A stretch of DNA of 64,000 bases from Niabella ginsenosidivorans (lineage in GTDB: Bacteria; Bacteroidota; Bacteroidia; Chitinophagales; Chitinophagaceae): assembly GCF_001654455.1 (NCBI RefSeq), contig NZ_CP015772.1, positions 124,001 through 188,000 on the forward strand, in the 5' to 3' direction. Position 1 is the stretch's first letter. Each line of letters begins with the position of its first letter. A program made the position numbers and the translations under genes. This document shows positions 52,111-60,808 of this stretch, in pieces. The notes beneath the pieces are model-generated. The model ran no database searches. It was given only the letters and a program-made list of their open reading frames with translations, and was not told where the DNA came from.

Positions 52111-53355
52111 CTATTGCTGCTTTGCTTGGTGCTTTAATAAGAACTGCAGGATGAAAAATGAAAGGACGCCCATTGCCAGGTAGCCCCAGCCCAACACCAT
52201 CTGTGATCCCGGATGCAGGGTGCCCACCACCGCATAGCTTGCAACAGCAGTAAGGATAAAATTAGTGCCCCCGGCGAGGCCGCTTGCCAAACCGGCCATT
52301 TGCGGAAAACGCCCCAGGCAATAGGCAAAATAATTGTTGAAGATGAATCCTACACAGGCATGTATAAGAAATGCAAATACAATCAATGTGTAAATATTCT
52401 GTAGAATACCTACGCTTCCGATCATTACTAATGTAATCAATAATTGTACCGCATTGCTTAGCCGTAGCTTGGGCAAAAATGGTTTATGCAGGGTTGCTTT
52501 CCCTAAAAAGCCTCCGCTCATCCAGGCCAGGCCCATCACCAATGCTGCATATCCTGCTACCACGGGTGAGTAATGCATTTGATGCTCAATAATAAAAGCG
52601 CCGGCAAGACCAAAGATCATGGTAGTGCCATAACACAGTCCGCAGATAAACAGCCCGTATAAAAACCTCCGGTTGCTTAACATGTATTGATAATCCCTGA
52701 TGATGACGCGCCATTTAAAAGACCGGAAAACGGGTACGGTTTCTCCGGAGAATACCCACTCCAGCAATAACATCATGCTTCCATAAATGGCCAGCACATA
52801 AAAGTTGGCCTGCCAGTTAAAATACTGCTGCAGGTAACCCCCGATGAATGGTGCTATTACCGGCGCGGAAGACCATACGATAGACATCAGGCTGAGATAA
52901 TGTTTGCGTTCATCCCCCTCATATACGTCCACAAAAAATGCGCGTTTGGCCACTACAATAAAGCCCGTGGTAATGCCCTGCACAATACGCATGGCGTAGA
53001 TCACTTCTATTTGCCGGGTATAAATGATCACAAAATTGCTGATGATAAAAACCGCCAGGGAAACAAGCGTAAGCCGGAACCTTCCAAAACTATCAATAAG
53101 ACTGCCCGTAATAAACTGTGCCAGCCCATAACTTACCAGGAATAGGGTAAGAGTCAATTGAATGGCTCCTTCCCGTTGTTGCAGGTCTGCTGCCATATGC
53201 GGCAGGGAAGGAATATAGATATCCGTAATCAAGCCGGATAAAGGGATCAATAAAAAAGATATAAAAGTAGCAATGCGCTTATTTTTCTCCTGTAACTTTT
53301 TTACTTCTACCCATCGTTGTTTTTGCAAGATTACTGCATCAGACATAGCGTTCAC
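52111..53355 (-). CDS. MFS multidrug efflux transporter (Bcr/CflA type)
   Basis: 414 residues with twelve membrane helices. Helix 1 is preceded by about 28 hydrophilic residues. The DHA1 signatures are present: PLSGLITDIYIPSLPHMAADL, then QFITGSLIDSFGRFRL (the loop 2-3 GxLxDrxGRR motif) and RIVQGITTGFIVVAKRAFFVD in helix 5. The alternative start Met at position 4 is equally likely. It should export drugs or small metabolites by proton antiport. It lies between the AraC regulator and an aldo/keto reductase. Confidence 0.9.
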   Translation of the reverse strand: MNAMSDAVILQKQRWVEVKKLQEKNKRIATFISFLLIPLSGLITDIYIPSLPHMAADLQQREGAIQLTLTLFLVSYGLAQFITGSLIDSFGRFRLTLVSLAVFIISNFVIIYTRQIEVIYAMRIVQGITTGFIVVAKRAFFVDVYEGDERKHYLSLMSIVWSSAPVIAPFIGGYLQQYFNWQANFYVLAIYGSMMLLLEWVFSGETVPVFRSFKWRVIIRDYQYMLSNRRFLYGLFICGLCYGTTMIFGLAGAFIIEHQMHYSPVVAGYAALVMGLAWMSGGFLGKATLHKPFLPKLRLSNAVQLLITLVMIGSVGILQNIYTLIVFAFLIHACVGFIFNNYFAYCLGRFPQMAGLASGLAGGTNFILTAVASYAVVGTLHPGSQMVLGWGYLAMGVLSFFILQFLLKHQAKQQ

Positions 53356-53427
53356 TTTTTAGGTCAACAAAATTAGATGGCCGGACAGGATTCCGTGTTA
53401 CGCTGATCAAACCAATACTTACAAAAA

Positions 53428-54333
53428 TCAAACAATTGATTTCCGGAGGGCCGCAGGGCTTTGACCGGTTTTTTTCTTATAAAAATTGGTAAAATGCGCC
53501 GGGTATTCAAAACCAAGGCTGTACGCTATTTCCGAAACATTCCAGTCCGAATGCAGCAGCAGCGCCCGGGCCTCCTTTAAAATGCGGTCAGAGATATGGG
53601 CAGAGGTGGTTTTACCGGTAGCCTCCTTTACGGAGCGGTTTAAGTGGTTTACATGCACAGAAAGGTGCCGCGCATAATGCTGTGGGGTGCGCAGTTGCAC
53701 TATCCGGTCCGGTTCATCAATCGGGAACTGCCGTTCCAGCAGTTCCAGGAACAGATTGGTGATACGGGCGCCGGCATTGGTGCTTTTTTCAAAGGTATCG
53801 GCCACGCACCATTTCATGGCCTCATGAATAACCAGATGCAGGTAATTGCGCAGCATACTGAATTTGTGCATATAATCCGACTGCATTTCCTGCTCCATTT
53901 TGCGGAAGATGGTGCTTATTTCCTGTTGTTGCTGCTCATTCAAAAAATAAACAGGGCGGGCTCCGGTTTTAAAAAGCGGGGTATCCTGCAGGCTGGTTAC
54001 CCGTTTATCCTGCAAAATAAAATCTTCTGTAAACAGGCAGAACCAGCCTTTTTGTTCGGCAGATTCCGCTTCCCAGGAATATGGGATCATAGGGTTGGAG
54101 AACATCAATGCCGGGCGGTCAATATAGATCCACTCATTGGCATAATGTAATTTGCCGGTTCCAATGATATAGGATACCTTATAAAAATCGCGCCGGGAGT
54201 AGCTGGTTACGGCAGAACAGGAGTCTCTTGAAAAAATATTAAAATGCCCCAGACCTGCATTTTGCAGAGAGTGTTTAGGCAGCTGTTCATTTACCCTTTT
54301 ATAAAAATCCTCAACGGTTTCTGTTTTATTCAT
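53428..54333 (-). CDS. AraC family transcriptional regulator
   Basis: 301 residues. The N-terminal part is a cupin-like effector domain (YSRRDFYKVSYIIGTGKLHYANEWIYIDRPALMFSNPMIPYSWE). The C-terminal 90 residues are two helix-turn-helix units (PQHYARHLSVHVNHLNRSVKEATGKTTSAHISDRIL, and LLHSDWNVSEIAYSLGFEYPAHFTNFYKKKTGQSPAALRK), the AraC signature. It precedes the MFS and aldo/keto reductase genes on the same strand and probably activates them. The ligand is unknown. Confidence 0.9.
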   Translation of the reverse strand: MNKTETVEDFYKRVNEQLPKHSLQNAGLGHFNIFSRDSCSAVTSYSRRDFYKVSYIIGTGKLHYANEWIYIDRPALMFSNPMIPYSWEAESAEQKGWFCLFTEDFILQDKRVTSLQDTPLFKTGARPVYFLNEQQQQEISTIFRKMEQEMQSDYMHKFSMLRNYLHLVIHEAMKWCVADTFEKSTNAGARITNLFLELLERQFPIDEPDRIVQLRTPQHYARHLSVHVNHLNRSVKEATGKTTSAHISDRILKEARALLLHSDWNVSEIAYSLGFEYPAHFTNFYKKKTGQSPAALRKSIV

Positions 54334-54442
54334 GGGTTAAAATTACACAATTCAAATAAAATGATCTTATCTGCAAGCTTTTAAGCCCATCAGTCTAAAA
54401 ATTATAGTAACGAGCTTTATCCTGTTCGGGAGATTGTGGACT

Positions 54443-55096
54443 TTATTCCGTTCCTGCGGGTTTCGCACCCGGCAGACGGCTTTTTAAAAAAGCAATCTGT
54501 CCGCGGTGGTTGGATTCATGCTCACATACATGGAACCATTTCCAATAGGTATTCAATGGCTGGTTGGGGGGCGACCACTTGCGGTCAACGGCCAGCAGCC
54601 ATTTGTCATCTTTCTTTTTAAAGGCTTCCAGCGTCTCATTGCGTACTTCCGTAATCAGGTCCAGGTAATACTGTATATCATGGCCCCTTATTTCAGCTCG
54701 CCCCTTTGCGCCCAGCTCCAACGGGGCCTGCCATAGCTTTTTTTCCTCGTCGTTAAATTCTTCCCGACCTTCAAAGGTATTGATCTGGTAAAATTTGTCC
54801 ACAGCACCCAGGTGCATTACAAGCGCTGCAATGGTATTGGCATGATCATCCAGCAAAAAGTCAATCTGGTTCCGGGATAATTTTTCAACCGATTTTACTA
54901 CTGTAGAGCGGTTGTAGTTGAGCATGGAAACCAGCGTGCCTATCTGCGGTGTATAACCTTTTATCGGCCCGATCATAAAGAGACCCTCATCTGTTGCTGA
55001 ACCCTCAAACGTGGCAGTACCGGCGATGGGAGTTAATAAAGTGCTGGCAAAAAGGGCCATGCTGCTTTTTATAAATGTTCTTCTTTGTGTTTGCAT
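54443..55096 (-). CDS. DinB family protein with Tat-like signal
   Basis: 217 residues from the Met at 55096, which gives MQTQRRTFIKSSMALFASTLL, a twin-arginine-like signal. The frame extends to 55138 but that part is not protein-like. The body is the four-helix DinB/DUF664 bundle: VSMLNYNRSTVVKSVEKLSRNQIDFLLDD, TIAALVMHLGAVDKFYQI with His, and CEHESNHRGQIAFLKSRLP with the HxxxHxxQ metal His pair. DinB-like proteins bind divalent metal and include thiol-dependent transferases. No substrate is indicated. Confidence 0.85.
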   Translation of the reverse strand: MQTQRRTFIKSSMALFASTLLTPIAGTATFEGSATDEGLFMIGPIKGYTPQIGTLVSMLNYNRSTVVKSVEKLSRNQIDFLLDDHANTIAALVMHLGAVDKFYQINTFEGREEFNDEEKKLWQAPLELGAKGRAEIRGHDIQYYLDLITEVRNETLEAFKKKDDKWLLAVDRKWSPPNQPLNTYWKWFHVCEHESNHRGQIAFLKSRLPGAKPAGTE

Positions 55097-55139
55097 GTTT
55101 TTGTGTTTGGATGGGTGTAGAAATTGTTTGCAATACAAG

Positions 55140-55718
55140 TTACGTTATTCCATCAATAATGATCGCGTACCTATCCAGCAGTCCCGCTGCAGCCGGAAAT
55201 GAAAATCGGGCCTTTTTAATGAGGTTGCGTTCCGGGTCGATTGAGTAATTGAAAGAGGTACGGAGGTCCGACTGATCCAGGCGGGTATTCTCAAATTTTG
55301 CATGCAGAAAGTCACAGTTATCAAAAACAACACCGGTACAAACGGCATCAGCAAAATCTGCTTCATGAAGGATACAGTTGGTAAAAGCAGCATGTTTCAT
55401 ATTTACCCCATAAAAAGAGCAAAGGGTTAATACGCAATCCCGGAAGGCAGGTGTAAACAAAAAGGTATTGGCATCCTCAAAATGCATGCCCAGCATTTTA
55501 CAGCTGCTAAAGCCGGTATCCTGGAAACTTGTTTTTATAATAGCTGCGCTGCTTAAATTACAGTTTTCAAACCGGCAATCTATAAAATTGGTATAAGACA
55601 GCGCTGCTTTTGAAAGATCACAATTTATAAAGCGGCATCCTTCATAATCGCCTGCTTTAAAAAGCTGGCCGGTGAAATCCTGCTTTTCAAAAACCAGGTC
55701 TTCAAAGTAAGTGCTCAT
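55140..55718 (-). CDS. Pentapeptide-repeat protein
   Basis: 192 residues from the Met at 55718 (MSTYFEDLVFEKQDFTGQ). It consists of A(D/N)LxF-like five-residue repeats (CRFINCDLSKAALSYTNFIDCRFENCNLSSAAI, and so on) that form a right-handed quadrilateral beta-helix. A C-terminal ERNLIKKARFSFPAAAGLLDRYAIIID segment matches Qnr/McbG-like members, which can mimic DNA and protect gyrase. It is shorter than the 218-residue Qnr proteins. A true quinolone-resistance role cannot be claimed. Confidence 0.85.
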   Translation of the reverse strand: MSTYFEDLVFEKQDFTGQLFKAGDYEGCRFINCDLSKAALSYTNFIDCRFENCNLSSAAIIKTSFQDTGFSSCKMLGMHFEDANTFLFTPAFRDCVLTLCSFYGVNMKHAAFTNCILHEADFADAVCTGVVFDNCDFLHAKFENTRLDQSDLRTSFNYSIDPERNLIKKARFSFPAAAGLLDRYAIIIDGIT

Positions 55719-55816
55719 CTTTTCTGTTTTTCCAAAGATAGTTTTTGAAGAAAGTATTTTTAAATTTTTATGGAAATAATCACTGAGTGGATCTAATAGG
55801 TAAATACACATTTACT

Positions 55817-56392
55817 ATGAACAGCATGGAAACGGCTATACAGCTGGTAAGCCATAAACGCAGTATGAGAAAGGTTTTCAGCCGGTCTGGTCTTAGAATA
55901 GATATGACACCAATGGTGGACCTCGGCTTTTTGCTCATCACCTTCTTTATTTATACCTCAGCAATGAGTGATCCGGCAACAATGGACCTGTTTATGCCAA
56001 AAAACGGGCCGCCCGTTAACACGGCAGTTTCCGGAGCTTTTACCATTCTTGTTGGTAATAACAGGGCCGTTGCATACTATGAAGGAAATTTAGCAGCCAA
56101 TGCATCTAACCTGAGCCATGGCTCGCTTACAGAGCTGAGGAAAGCATTGATCCGTAAAAAAAGAGAGGTGATGGCCGCCTATGTTCCCGATGCAGGCTGT
56201 GAAGCAAAAGCGTTAGCTGAAAAACGATCCATAGACGATTGCAGGCAAAATAAACTGATGGTTTTGATCAAACCCGGTAAAAACGCTAATTATAAGACCA
56301 TTGTAAATGTGCTGGATGAAATGTCCATTAACCGGATTGCGCGCTATGCACTGGTGGCGCCCGAAAAAGAAGAACAGCAACTGATTCCCTGA
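55817..56392 (+). CDS. ExbD/TolR family energy-transduction protein
   Basis: 191 residues from ATG 55817 (another ATG is at 55826). It has a single membrane helix LGFLLITFFIY preceded by the invariant Asp in RIDMTPMVD, the proton-path residue of ExbD. A periplasmic domain with IKPGKNANYKTIVNVLDEMSINRIARYALV follows. It is followed by a TonB gene 90 bases later. No ExbB/TolQ gene is seen nearby, so the partner must be encoded elsewhere. It is divergent from the pentapeptide gene. Confidence 0.87.
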   Translation: MNSMETAIQLVSHKRSMRKVFSRSGLRIDMTPMVDLGFLLITFFIYTSAMSDPATMDLFMPKNGPPVNTAVSGAFTILVGNNRAVAYYEGNLAANASNLSHGSLTELRKALIRKKREVMAAYVPDAGCEAKALAEKRSIDDCRQNKLMVLIKPGKNANYKTIVNVLDEMSINRIARYALVAPEKEEQQLIP

Positions 56393-56482
56393 CAGAACCG
56401 GTAACAGTATTGAACGGTTTCCTGAAAATTGATTTTGGGGAACAGGGGAGCGTTATGTCCGTTAACAACTAAAATAAACAAT

Positions 56483-57304
56483 ATGGAAACCAAACAGATC
56501 CTTTCTTCCAGTCTGCTTGACATTGTCTTTGACGGAAAAAACAAAGCGTATGGTGCGTATGAATTACGCACTACCTATTCCAGGCGCTTATTGAAAGCAT
56601 TGCTTGCAACAGGTATTTTGATAGGCATAGTTGTAAGTGTTGCCTTATTAAAACCGGAGCCTGAAAAAACTGCAGTGCCCGTTATTGGCCCGGATGTTAC
56701 TATTATTGAAAAAATTGACGAACCCCAAAAAACGGAACCGCCCGTACCGGTACCACCAAAGCAGTCGGAGCCTAAAAAAATTGAGACCCAAAAATTTGTG
56801 ATCCCCAGAATCACACCGGATAAGCTGATGACAGATCCTCCCCCCGCGCAAAAAGATCTTACAGATGTAAGGATCGGGATCGAAAATATAAAAGGCGATA
56901 AAACAGGGAATATTGCAGTACCGCCTATAGGTGATGTGGACGGTGGCAGGGGAATAGTAGAAACGAAAACAAAAGATAAGGAACCCGATATAGCTACGTT
57001 TGTTCAGGTAGAAGCAAAGTACCCCGGCGATTGGATCCGTTTTCTTACTACAAACCTGCGGGGCGATACGCCGGTAGACAATGGTGCTGCTCCGGGTAAT
57101 TACCAGGTACTGGTGCAGTTTGTGGTGGATGTGGATGGTACGGTAAGCGATATGAAAGTGCTGAAAGACCCGGGTTATGGCATGAGCGAAGAAGCCATAC
57201 GTGTGATCCAAAAATCGGGTAAATGGAAGCCCGCCATCCAGAACGGGTATCCTGTAAAAGCCTACCGGAAACAACCCATTACTTTCCAGGTTGTAGAACA
57301 GTAA
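56483..57304 (+). CDS. TonB-type energy transducer
   Basis: 273 residues from ATG 56483 (METKQILSSSLLDIVFDGKNKAYGAYELRTTYSRRLLKALL), the Bacteroidota TonB N-terminus. A membrane helix (ALLATGILIGIVVSVALL) is followed by a proline-rich spacer (TEPPVPVPPKQSEPKK). The C-terminal TonB domain is PGNYQVLVQFVVDVDGTVSDMKVLKDPGYGMSEEAIRVIQKSGKWKPAIQNGYPVKAYRKQPITF. It transmits proton-motive force to outer-membrane receptors. It is paired with ExbD upstream. Confidence 0.92.
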   Translation: METKQILSSSLLDIVFDGKNKAYGAYELRTTYSRRLLKALLATGILIGIVVSVALLKPEPEKTAVPVIGPDVTIIEKIDEPQKTEPPVPVPPKQSEPKKIETQKFVIPRITPDKLMTDPPPAQKDLTDVRIGIENIKGDKTGNIAVPPIGDVDGGRGIVETKTKDKEPDIATFVQVEAKYPGDWIRFLTTNLRGDTPVDNGAAPGNYQVLVQFVVDVDGTVSDMKVLKDPGYGMSEEAIRVIQKSGKWKPAIQNGYPVKAYRKQPITFQVVEQ

Positions 57305-57333
57305 TAAGCTGTTAAAACCTGGCGGTTTTGTCG

Positions 57334-57341
57334 TAATTTTG
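57334..57341 (+). promoter_or_regulatory. -7 element TAATTTTG before psd
   Basis: TAATTTTG matches TAnnTTTG and lies 19 bases before the psd ATG. It suggests that psd is not merely read through from tonB. No clear TTG is at the ideal distance. Confidence 0.45.
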
Positions 57342-57359
57342 CCGCCTAAAACAAAGTAG

Positions 57360-58019
57360 ATGACCTTACATAAAGAAGGATCCGCCACTATTACCATTAG
57401 CACCCTGCTGTTTTTAATGCTGAGTGTTGTGTTGTACTATCTTCTGTTTTACAGTTACCCTGTTATTTTCTGGATACTGGAAACGGCGCTGCTTATTGTG
57501 TATGGACTGATCATTTCCTTTTTCCGTATTCCCAACAGGAACTATACTGTTGATGCCCATGCCGTTACCGCACCCTGCGATGGTAAGGTAGTGGTAATTG
57601 AAGAAGTGCAGCCGGATGAATATTTTAACGACCGCCGCATTCAGGTCTCTATTTTTATGAGCCCGCTGAATGTGCACGTAAACCGAAATCCGGTAGATGG
57701 GGAAATCGTTTATAATCAATATCATAAAGGGAAATACCTGGTGGCCTGGCATCCGAAATCATCCACAGAAAATGAACGGCATTCTAATGTATACCGGCAT
57801 AGCAGCGGCAGGGAAGTGCTGACCAAGCAGATTGCCGGAGCGCTTGCCAAGCGGATTGTAAACTACAATAAGGTAGGGGATAGGGTAAAGCAGAATGATG
57901 AAATGGGCTTTATTAAATTCGGGTCAAGGGTAGACCTGTTATTGCCCCTGGATGCCAGAATCAATGTTAAGATCGGAGATATTGCGGTTGGTGGCGTCAC
58001 GGTTATTGCGCAATGGTAG
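57360..58019 (+). CDS. psd: Phosphatidylserine decarboxylase proenzyme
   Basis: 219 residues of the short PSD-A type. Two membrane helices near the N-terminus (TLLFLMLSVVLYYLLFYSYP, FWILETALLIVYGLIISFF) are followed by VTAPCDGKVVVIEE and SIFMSPLNVHVNRNPVDGEI with catalytic-type His and VHVNR. The processing site is FGSRVDLLLP, where cleavage before Ser makes the pyruvoyl group. It produces phosphatidylethanolamine. It is closed by a clear terminator. Confidence 0.92.
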   Translation: MTLHKEGSATITISTLLFLMLSVVLYYLLFYSYPVIFWILETALLIVYGLIISFFRIPNRNYTVDAHAVTAPCDGKVVVIEEVQPDEYFNDRRIQVSIFMSPLNVHVNRNPVDGEIVYNQYHKGKYLVAWHPKSSTENERHSNVYRHSSGREVLTKQIAGALAKRIVNYNKVGDRVKQNDEMGFIKFGSRVDLLLPLDARINVKIGDIAVGGVTVIAQW

Positions 58020-58049
58020 CCCTGATCAACTTATTTGAAGAATAAACAG

Positions 58050-58073
58050 GCCCGGCATCAGCCGGGCTTTTTT
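58050..58073 (+). terminator. Intrinsic terminator after psd
   Basis: GCCCGGC (58050-58056), loop ATCA, GCCGGGC (58061-58067), then six T. It ends the psd transcript. Confidence 0.85.
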
Positions 58074-58143
58074 ATTATACTATATTTATCTATATTAAAG
58101 TTTTTTTCATAGATTTTGTCTATATTCTTATAGAAACAATCAC

Positions 58144-58174
58144 TTGACCACGCATTTGCATAGCTGTACCTTTG
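58144..58174 (+). promoter_or_regulatory. Promoter of the peroxiredoxin operon (TTGACC ... TACCTTTG)
   Basis: TTG at 58144-58146 and TACCTTTG at 58167-58174 are 20 bases apart, a near-perfect Bacteroidota promoter. About 47 bases separate it from the peroxiredoxin ATG. Confidence 0.7.
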
Positions 58175-58221
58175 CAGCGTTTTTTAAAGCAAGATTCCGT
58201 ATAAATTAAAATTGAATAATT

Positions 58222-58857
58222 ATGTCATTAGTAGGAAAGAAATTCCCGGGTGTAGCAATCGATGCCATGTCTGAAATGGGAGACAATTTAAAGATCGATG
58301 TGTATAAAGAGGCTGTTGAAAACAAGAAGAAAGTGTTGTTGTTCTGGTATCCGAAGGACTTTACCTTTGTTTGCCCTACTGAATTGCATGCCTTTCAGGA
58401 AGCGCTTCCTGAGTTTGAAAAAAGAAATACACTGGTCATTGGTGCTTCCTGCGATACTGCGGAAGTGCATTTTGCCTGGCTGAACACACCAAAAGACAGT
58501 GGCGGCATTGAAGGCGTAACCTATCCGATTCTTGCAGATACGCACCGTTACCTGTCAAATGAATTAGGTATCCTGGATGCAGACTATGAAGTGAACGAGG
58601 AAACCGGTGAAGTAAAACTAAGTGGCTCCAATGTTTCTTACCGTGCCACTTATCTTATTGATGAAGAAGGAAAAGTGTTTCATGAAAGCGTAAATGACAT
58701 GCCTTTGGGAAGGAATGTTCAGGAATACCTGCGCCTGATTGATGCATATACACATGTGCAAAAACATGGGGAAGTATGCCCGGCAAACTGGGAAGAAGGC
58801 AAAAAGGCTATGAATGCAGACCGGGAAGGCGTTGCTGCTTATTTCAGTGAGAACTAA
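58222..58857 (+). CDS. Peroxiredoxin (AhpC/TSA family, 2-Cys)
   Basis: 211 residues. The peroxidatic Cys lies in FYPKDFTFVCPTELHAFQ-type motif (WYPKDFTFVCPTELH, about residue 50), with Thr and Arg partners of the active site. The resolving Cys is probably in HGEVCPANWEEGKKAM near 180. The insert DTAEVHFAWLNTPKDSGGIEGVTYPILAD is typical of the Prx1/AhpC subgroup. It removes peroxides using thiols. It has its own strong promoter and is followed by a thioredoxin and a DUF6952 gene, so the operon carries the enzyme and its likely reductant. Confidence 0.93.
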   Translation: MSLVGKKFPGVAIDAMSEMGDNLKIDVYKEAVENKKKVLLFWYPKDFTFVCPTELHAFQEALPEFEKRNTLVIGASCDTAEVHFAWLNTPKDSGGIEGVTYPILADTHRYLSNELGILDADYEVNEETGEVKLSGSNVSYRATYLIDEEGKVFHESVNDMPLGRNVQEYLRLIDAYTHVQKHGEVCPANWEEGKKAMNADREGVAAYFSEN

Positions 58858-58875
58858 ATAAAAAGGAGGAATAGT

Positions 58876-59190
58876 ATGTATATAGAGCTGAACGAGGATA
58901 ATTTACAGCAACTGGTAGCGGATCATCCTTCTGTAATGGTACAATACGGGGCTGGCTGGTGTGGCAATTGCCGTATTATGAAACCTAAATTCAAGAAGCT
59001 GGCAAGTGAAAATGAGCAGGTGGCCTTTTTTTATGTGGATGCGGAAAAATTTCCCGAATCCCGTAAGCTGGCTAAGGTAGATAACCTGCCCACCTTTGCA
59101 GCATTTAAAAATGGTCAATTACTTAACCAGGTGCAAACCAACCAGGCTGCATCGCTAAACGAATTGTTTGATGAAATTACCCATAATTAG
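58876..59190 (+). CDS. Thioredoxin family protein
   Basis: A 104-residue thioredoxin fold. The active site is GAGWCGNCRIMKPKF, CxxC as CGNC rather than the classical CGPC, and the cis-Pro lies in VDNLPTFAAFKNG. A Shine-Dalgarno-like AAAAGGAGGAA directly precedes its ATG, unusual for this phylum. It lies 18 bases after the peroxiredoxin and overlaps the DUF6952 gene. It is the probable reductant of the peroxiredoxin; the CGNC site should shift its redox potential. Confidence 0.9.
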   Translation: MYIELNEDNLQQLVADHPSVMVQYGAGWCGNCRIMKPKFKKLASENEQVAFFYVDAEKFPESRKLAKVDNLPTFAAFKNGQLLNQVQTNQAASLNELFDEITHN

Positions 59191-59416
59191 AAAACTGTAC
59201 CAGGCGGCACCACCGGAAAAGCTTCAGGCAACGGTTGATGTGCTGGAAGCCTTTTGCGAGATGAATATAAAGGATGAAGAAATTGATGTGGCGGGAGAAC
59301 TGATCACCAATCTTTGCGGGGCTATTGAGGTGCATGAACTGGTAAAAAATGGCATGCGGGAATCAGAGGCCCTGAACCATTTTTCAAAAAAAGTCTTAGG
59401 ATCTATTGATCTGTAA
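59171..59416 (+). CDS. DUF6952 family small protein
   Basis: 81 residues from the ATG at 59171 (MKLPIIRKLYQAAPPEKLQATVDVLEAFCEMNIKDEEIDVAGELITNLCGAIEVHELVKNG). It is all-helical and has two Cys (EAFCEM, NLCGAI). I recognise this as a small Bacteroidota protein nearly always found behind a peroxiredoxin and a thioredoxin. The function is unknown; the two Cys and the operon suggest a redox role. It overlaps the thioredoxin gene by 20 bases and is followed by a strong terminator. Confidence 0.8.
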   Translation: MKLPIIRKLYQAAPPEKLQATVDVLEAFCEMNIKDEEIDVAGELITNLCGAIEVHELVKNGMRESEALNHFSKKVLGSIDL

Positions 59417-59438
59417 GTTCACGTAAATGTTTGTTTTA

Positions 59439-59469
59439 CGCCCTGCTACAATAAGCAGGGCGTTTTTTT
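59439..59469 (+). terminator. Intrinsic terminator of the peroxiredoxin operon
   Basis: CGCCCTGCT (59439-59447) pairs with AGCAGGGCG (59454-59462) around ACAATA and runs into seven T. It closes the operon of three genes. Confidence 0.9.
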
Positions 59470-59520
59470 AGCTGCAATTCATTTTTTTAAAGCGTATTTT
59501 TATTAAAAGATGGAGTAACA

Positions 59521-60807
59521 ATGCAGGAAAACAGGTATGACGTGATTATTGTAGGTGGTGGCCCGGCCGGCTGTTCGCTGGCCGCACGCTTAGCCGTATC
59601 TGGTATGCGCATACTGGTGCTGGAAAAAGATGCATTGCCGGAACGGACGGTGATCTCCTGCTCTTTATTTCTGGCAAGTGGTATGCGGCTGATGGATGAA
59701 ATCGGGATCAGTGAAGTACAATATACTGCCGGTAATCCAAAGCTGGCAGGGGCTGTACTGGAAATGGCCGGCTATTTTAAAACCTTTGTAACAATGCCTG
59801 AAGTGGGCGGAAGAAACTATTTATACGGAATCCGGCGGGAACTGCTTGACAATGCACTTTGGAACCATTTGCAGCAATTCCCGAATGTTACAGCAATCGA
59901 TCAGTTTTCTGTTACAGACATAAATAACGATGAAAAAGGATCGGTAAAAATCATATCAGGTACTAAAAAAGGAGCAGGAAACATACAGTTTTTCGCAAAT
60001 GCAGTAATTGGTGCAGACGGGCGGAACAGTATTGTTGCCCGTAAGATGAAAGCTCCGGTTATTAAAGAGGAAAAAAAGCTGATTACTACCGTGTACTATG
60101 CTTACTGGGAAAATGTGGCACCCTATAAAACCGGTGGGAAGGAATGGGTACATATCCATTCCGGATGTAATGGCTTCAGCACTGTTGTGATGCCCGCCGG
60201 AAGGCGCCGAACAGGTGTGCTGGTACAATGCAGGCACGATTATTTTAAAGCAGATGAAGGAGCTGATGCCTGGTACCTGCAAACATTAAGCACTTTCCCA
60301 TCTGTAAATGAGCGGCTGAAAAACGCCCGTAGAGTCACTCCTCTAAAGGGTATCAAAAATGTTTCTAATCTTTTCAGGAAAGCTTTTGGCCCCGGTTGGG
60401 TGCTGGTGGGAGACGCTTATCACCAGAAAGACTCTTATGATGCACAGGGCATTTATGATGCGCTTACAGGTGCAAAGATGCTGTCTGGGTATTTAATCGC
60501 CTGGTATCAGAAAAAAGGAGAATGGGATGCTTTAATGCAGCAATATGAGTCTGAGATTTACAGGATTGCCGCTCCAATGTTTAAAAGTACCATGGAACGG
60601 CTGAAGCGGGAATTGTTTACTATTCCTCCGCCCTTTGTTGCCAAAACGCTGATGCGCTGGATGCTTACCAGCCCGTTATATAAAAACCGGTTTGCCCGGT
60701 TGATCAGCCGTCAGGTGGCTCCGGATAAATGGGCGCCTCCTTCTGTGGTGCTGCGGTCAATTGTTACAGGAGCATTAAGGGATCTGACAGGTAAACGCAA
60801 AGAGTAG
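59521..60807 (+). CDS. FAD-dependent oxidoreductase (monooxygenase/geranylgeranyl-reductase-like)
   Basis: 428 residues. It begins with the dinucleotide motif DVIIVGGGPAGCSLAARL (residues 7-24) and VLEKDALPE. The DG motif is AVIGADGRNSIVA near 167. The second FAD motif is GWVLVGDAYHQKDSYDAQGIYDALTGAKML near 300. This matches the PHBH/UbiH-type monooxygenase and geranylgeranyl-reductase superfamily. The substrate is unknown; an aromatic or polyene compound is possible. It stands alone and converges with the NlpC/P60 gene, leaving one base between the two stops. Confidence 0.85.
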   Translation: MQENRYDVIIVGGGPAGCSLAARLAVSGMRILVLEKDALPERTVISCSLFLASGMRLMDEIGISEVQYTAGNPKLAGAVLEMAGYFKTFVTMPEVGGRNYLYGIRRELLDNALWNHLQQFPNVTAIDQFSVTDINNDEKGSVKIISGTKKGAGNIQFFANAVIGADGRNSIVARKMKAPVIKEEKKLITTVYYAYWENVAPYKTGGKEWVHIHSGCNGFSTVVMPAGRRRTGVLVQCRHDYFKADEGADAWYLQTLSTFPSVNERLKNARRVTPLKGIKNVSNLFRKAFGPGWVLVGDAYHQKDSYDAQGIYDALTGAKMLSGYLIAWYQKKGEWDALMQQYESEIYRIAAPMFKSTMERLKRELFTIPPPFVAKTLMRWMLTSPLYKNRFARLISRQVAPDKWAPPSVVLRSIVTGALRDLTGKRKE

Positions 60808-60808
60808 G

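Noticed and set aside
55140-55718. Qnr quinolone-resistance gene
   Set aside because: The pentapeptide fold is shared by many proteins; length and loops do not establish a gyrase-protecting Qnr.
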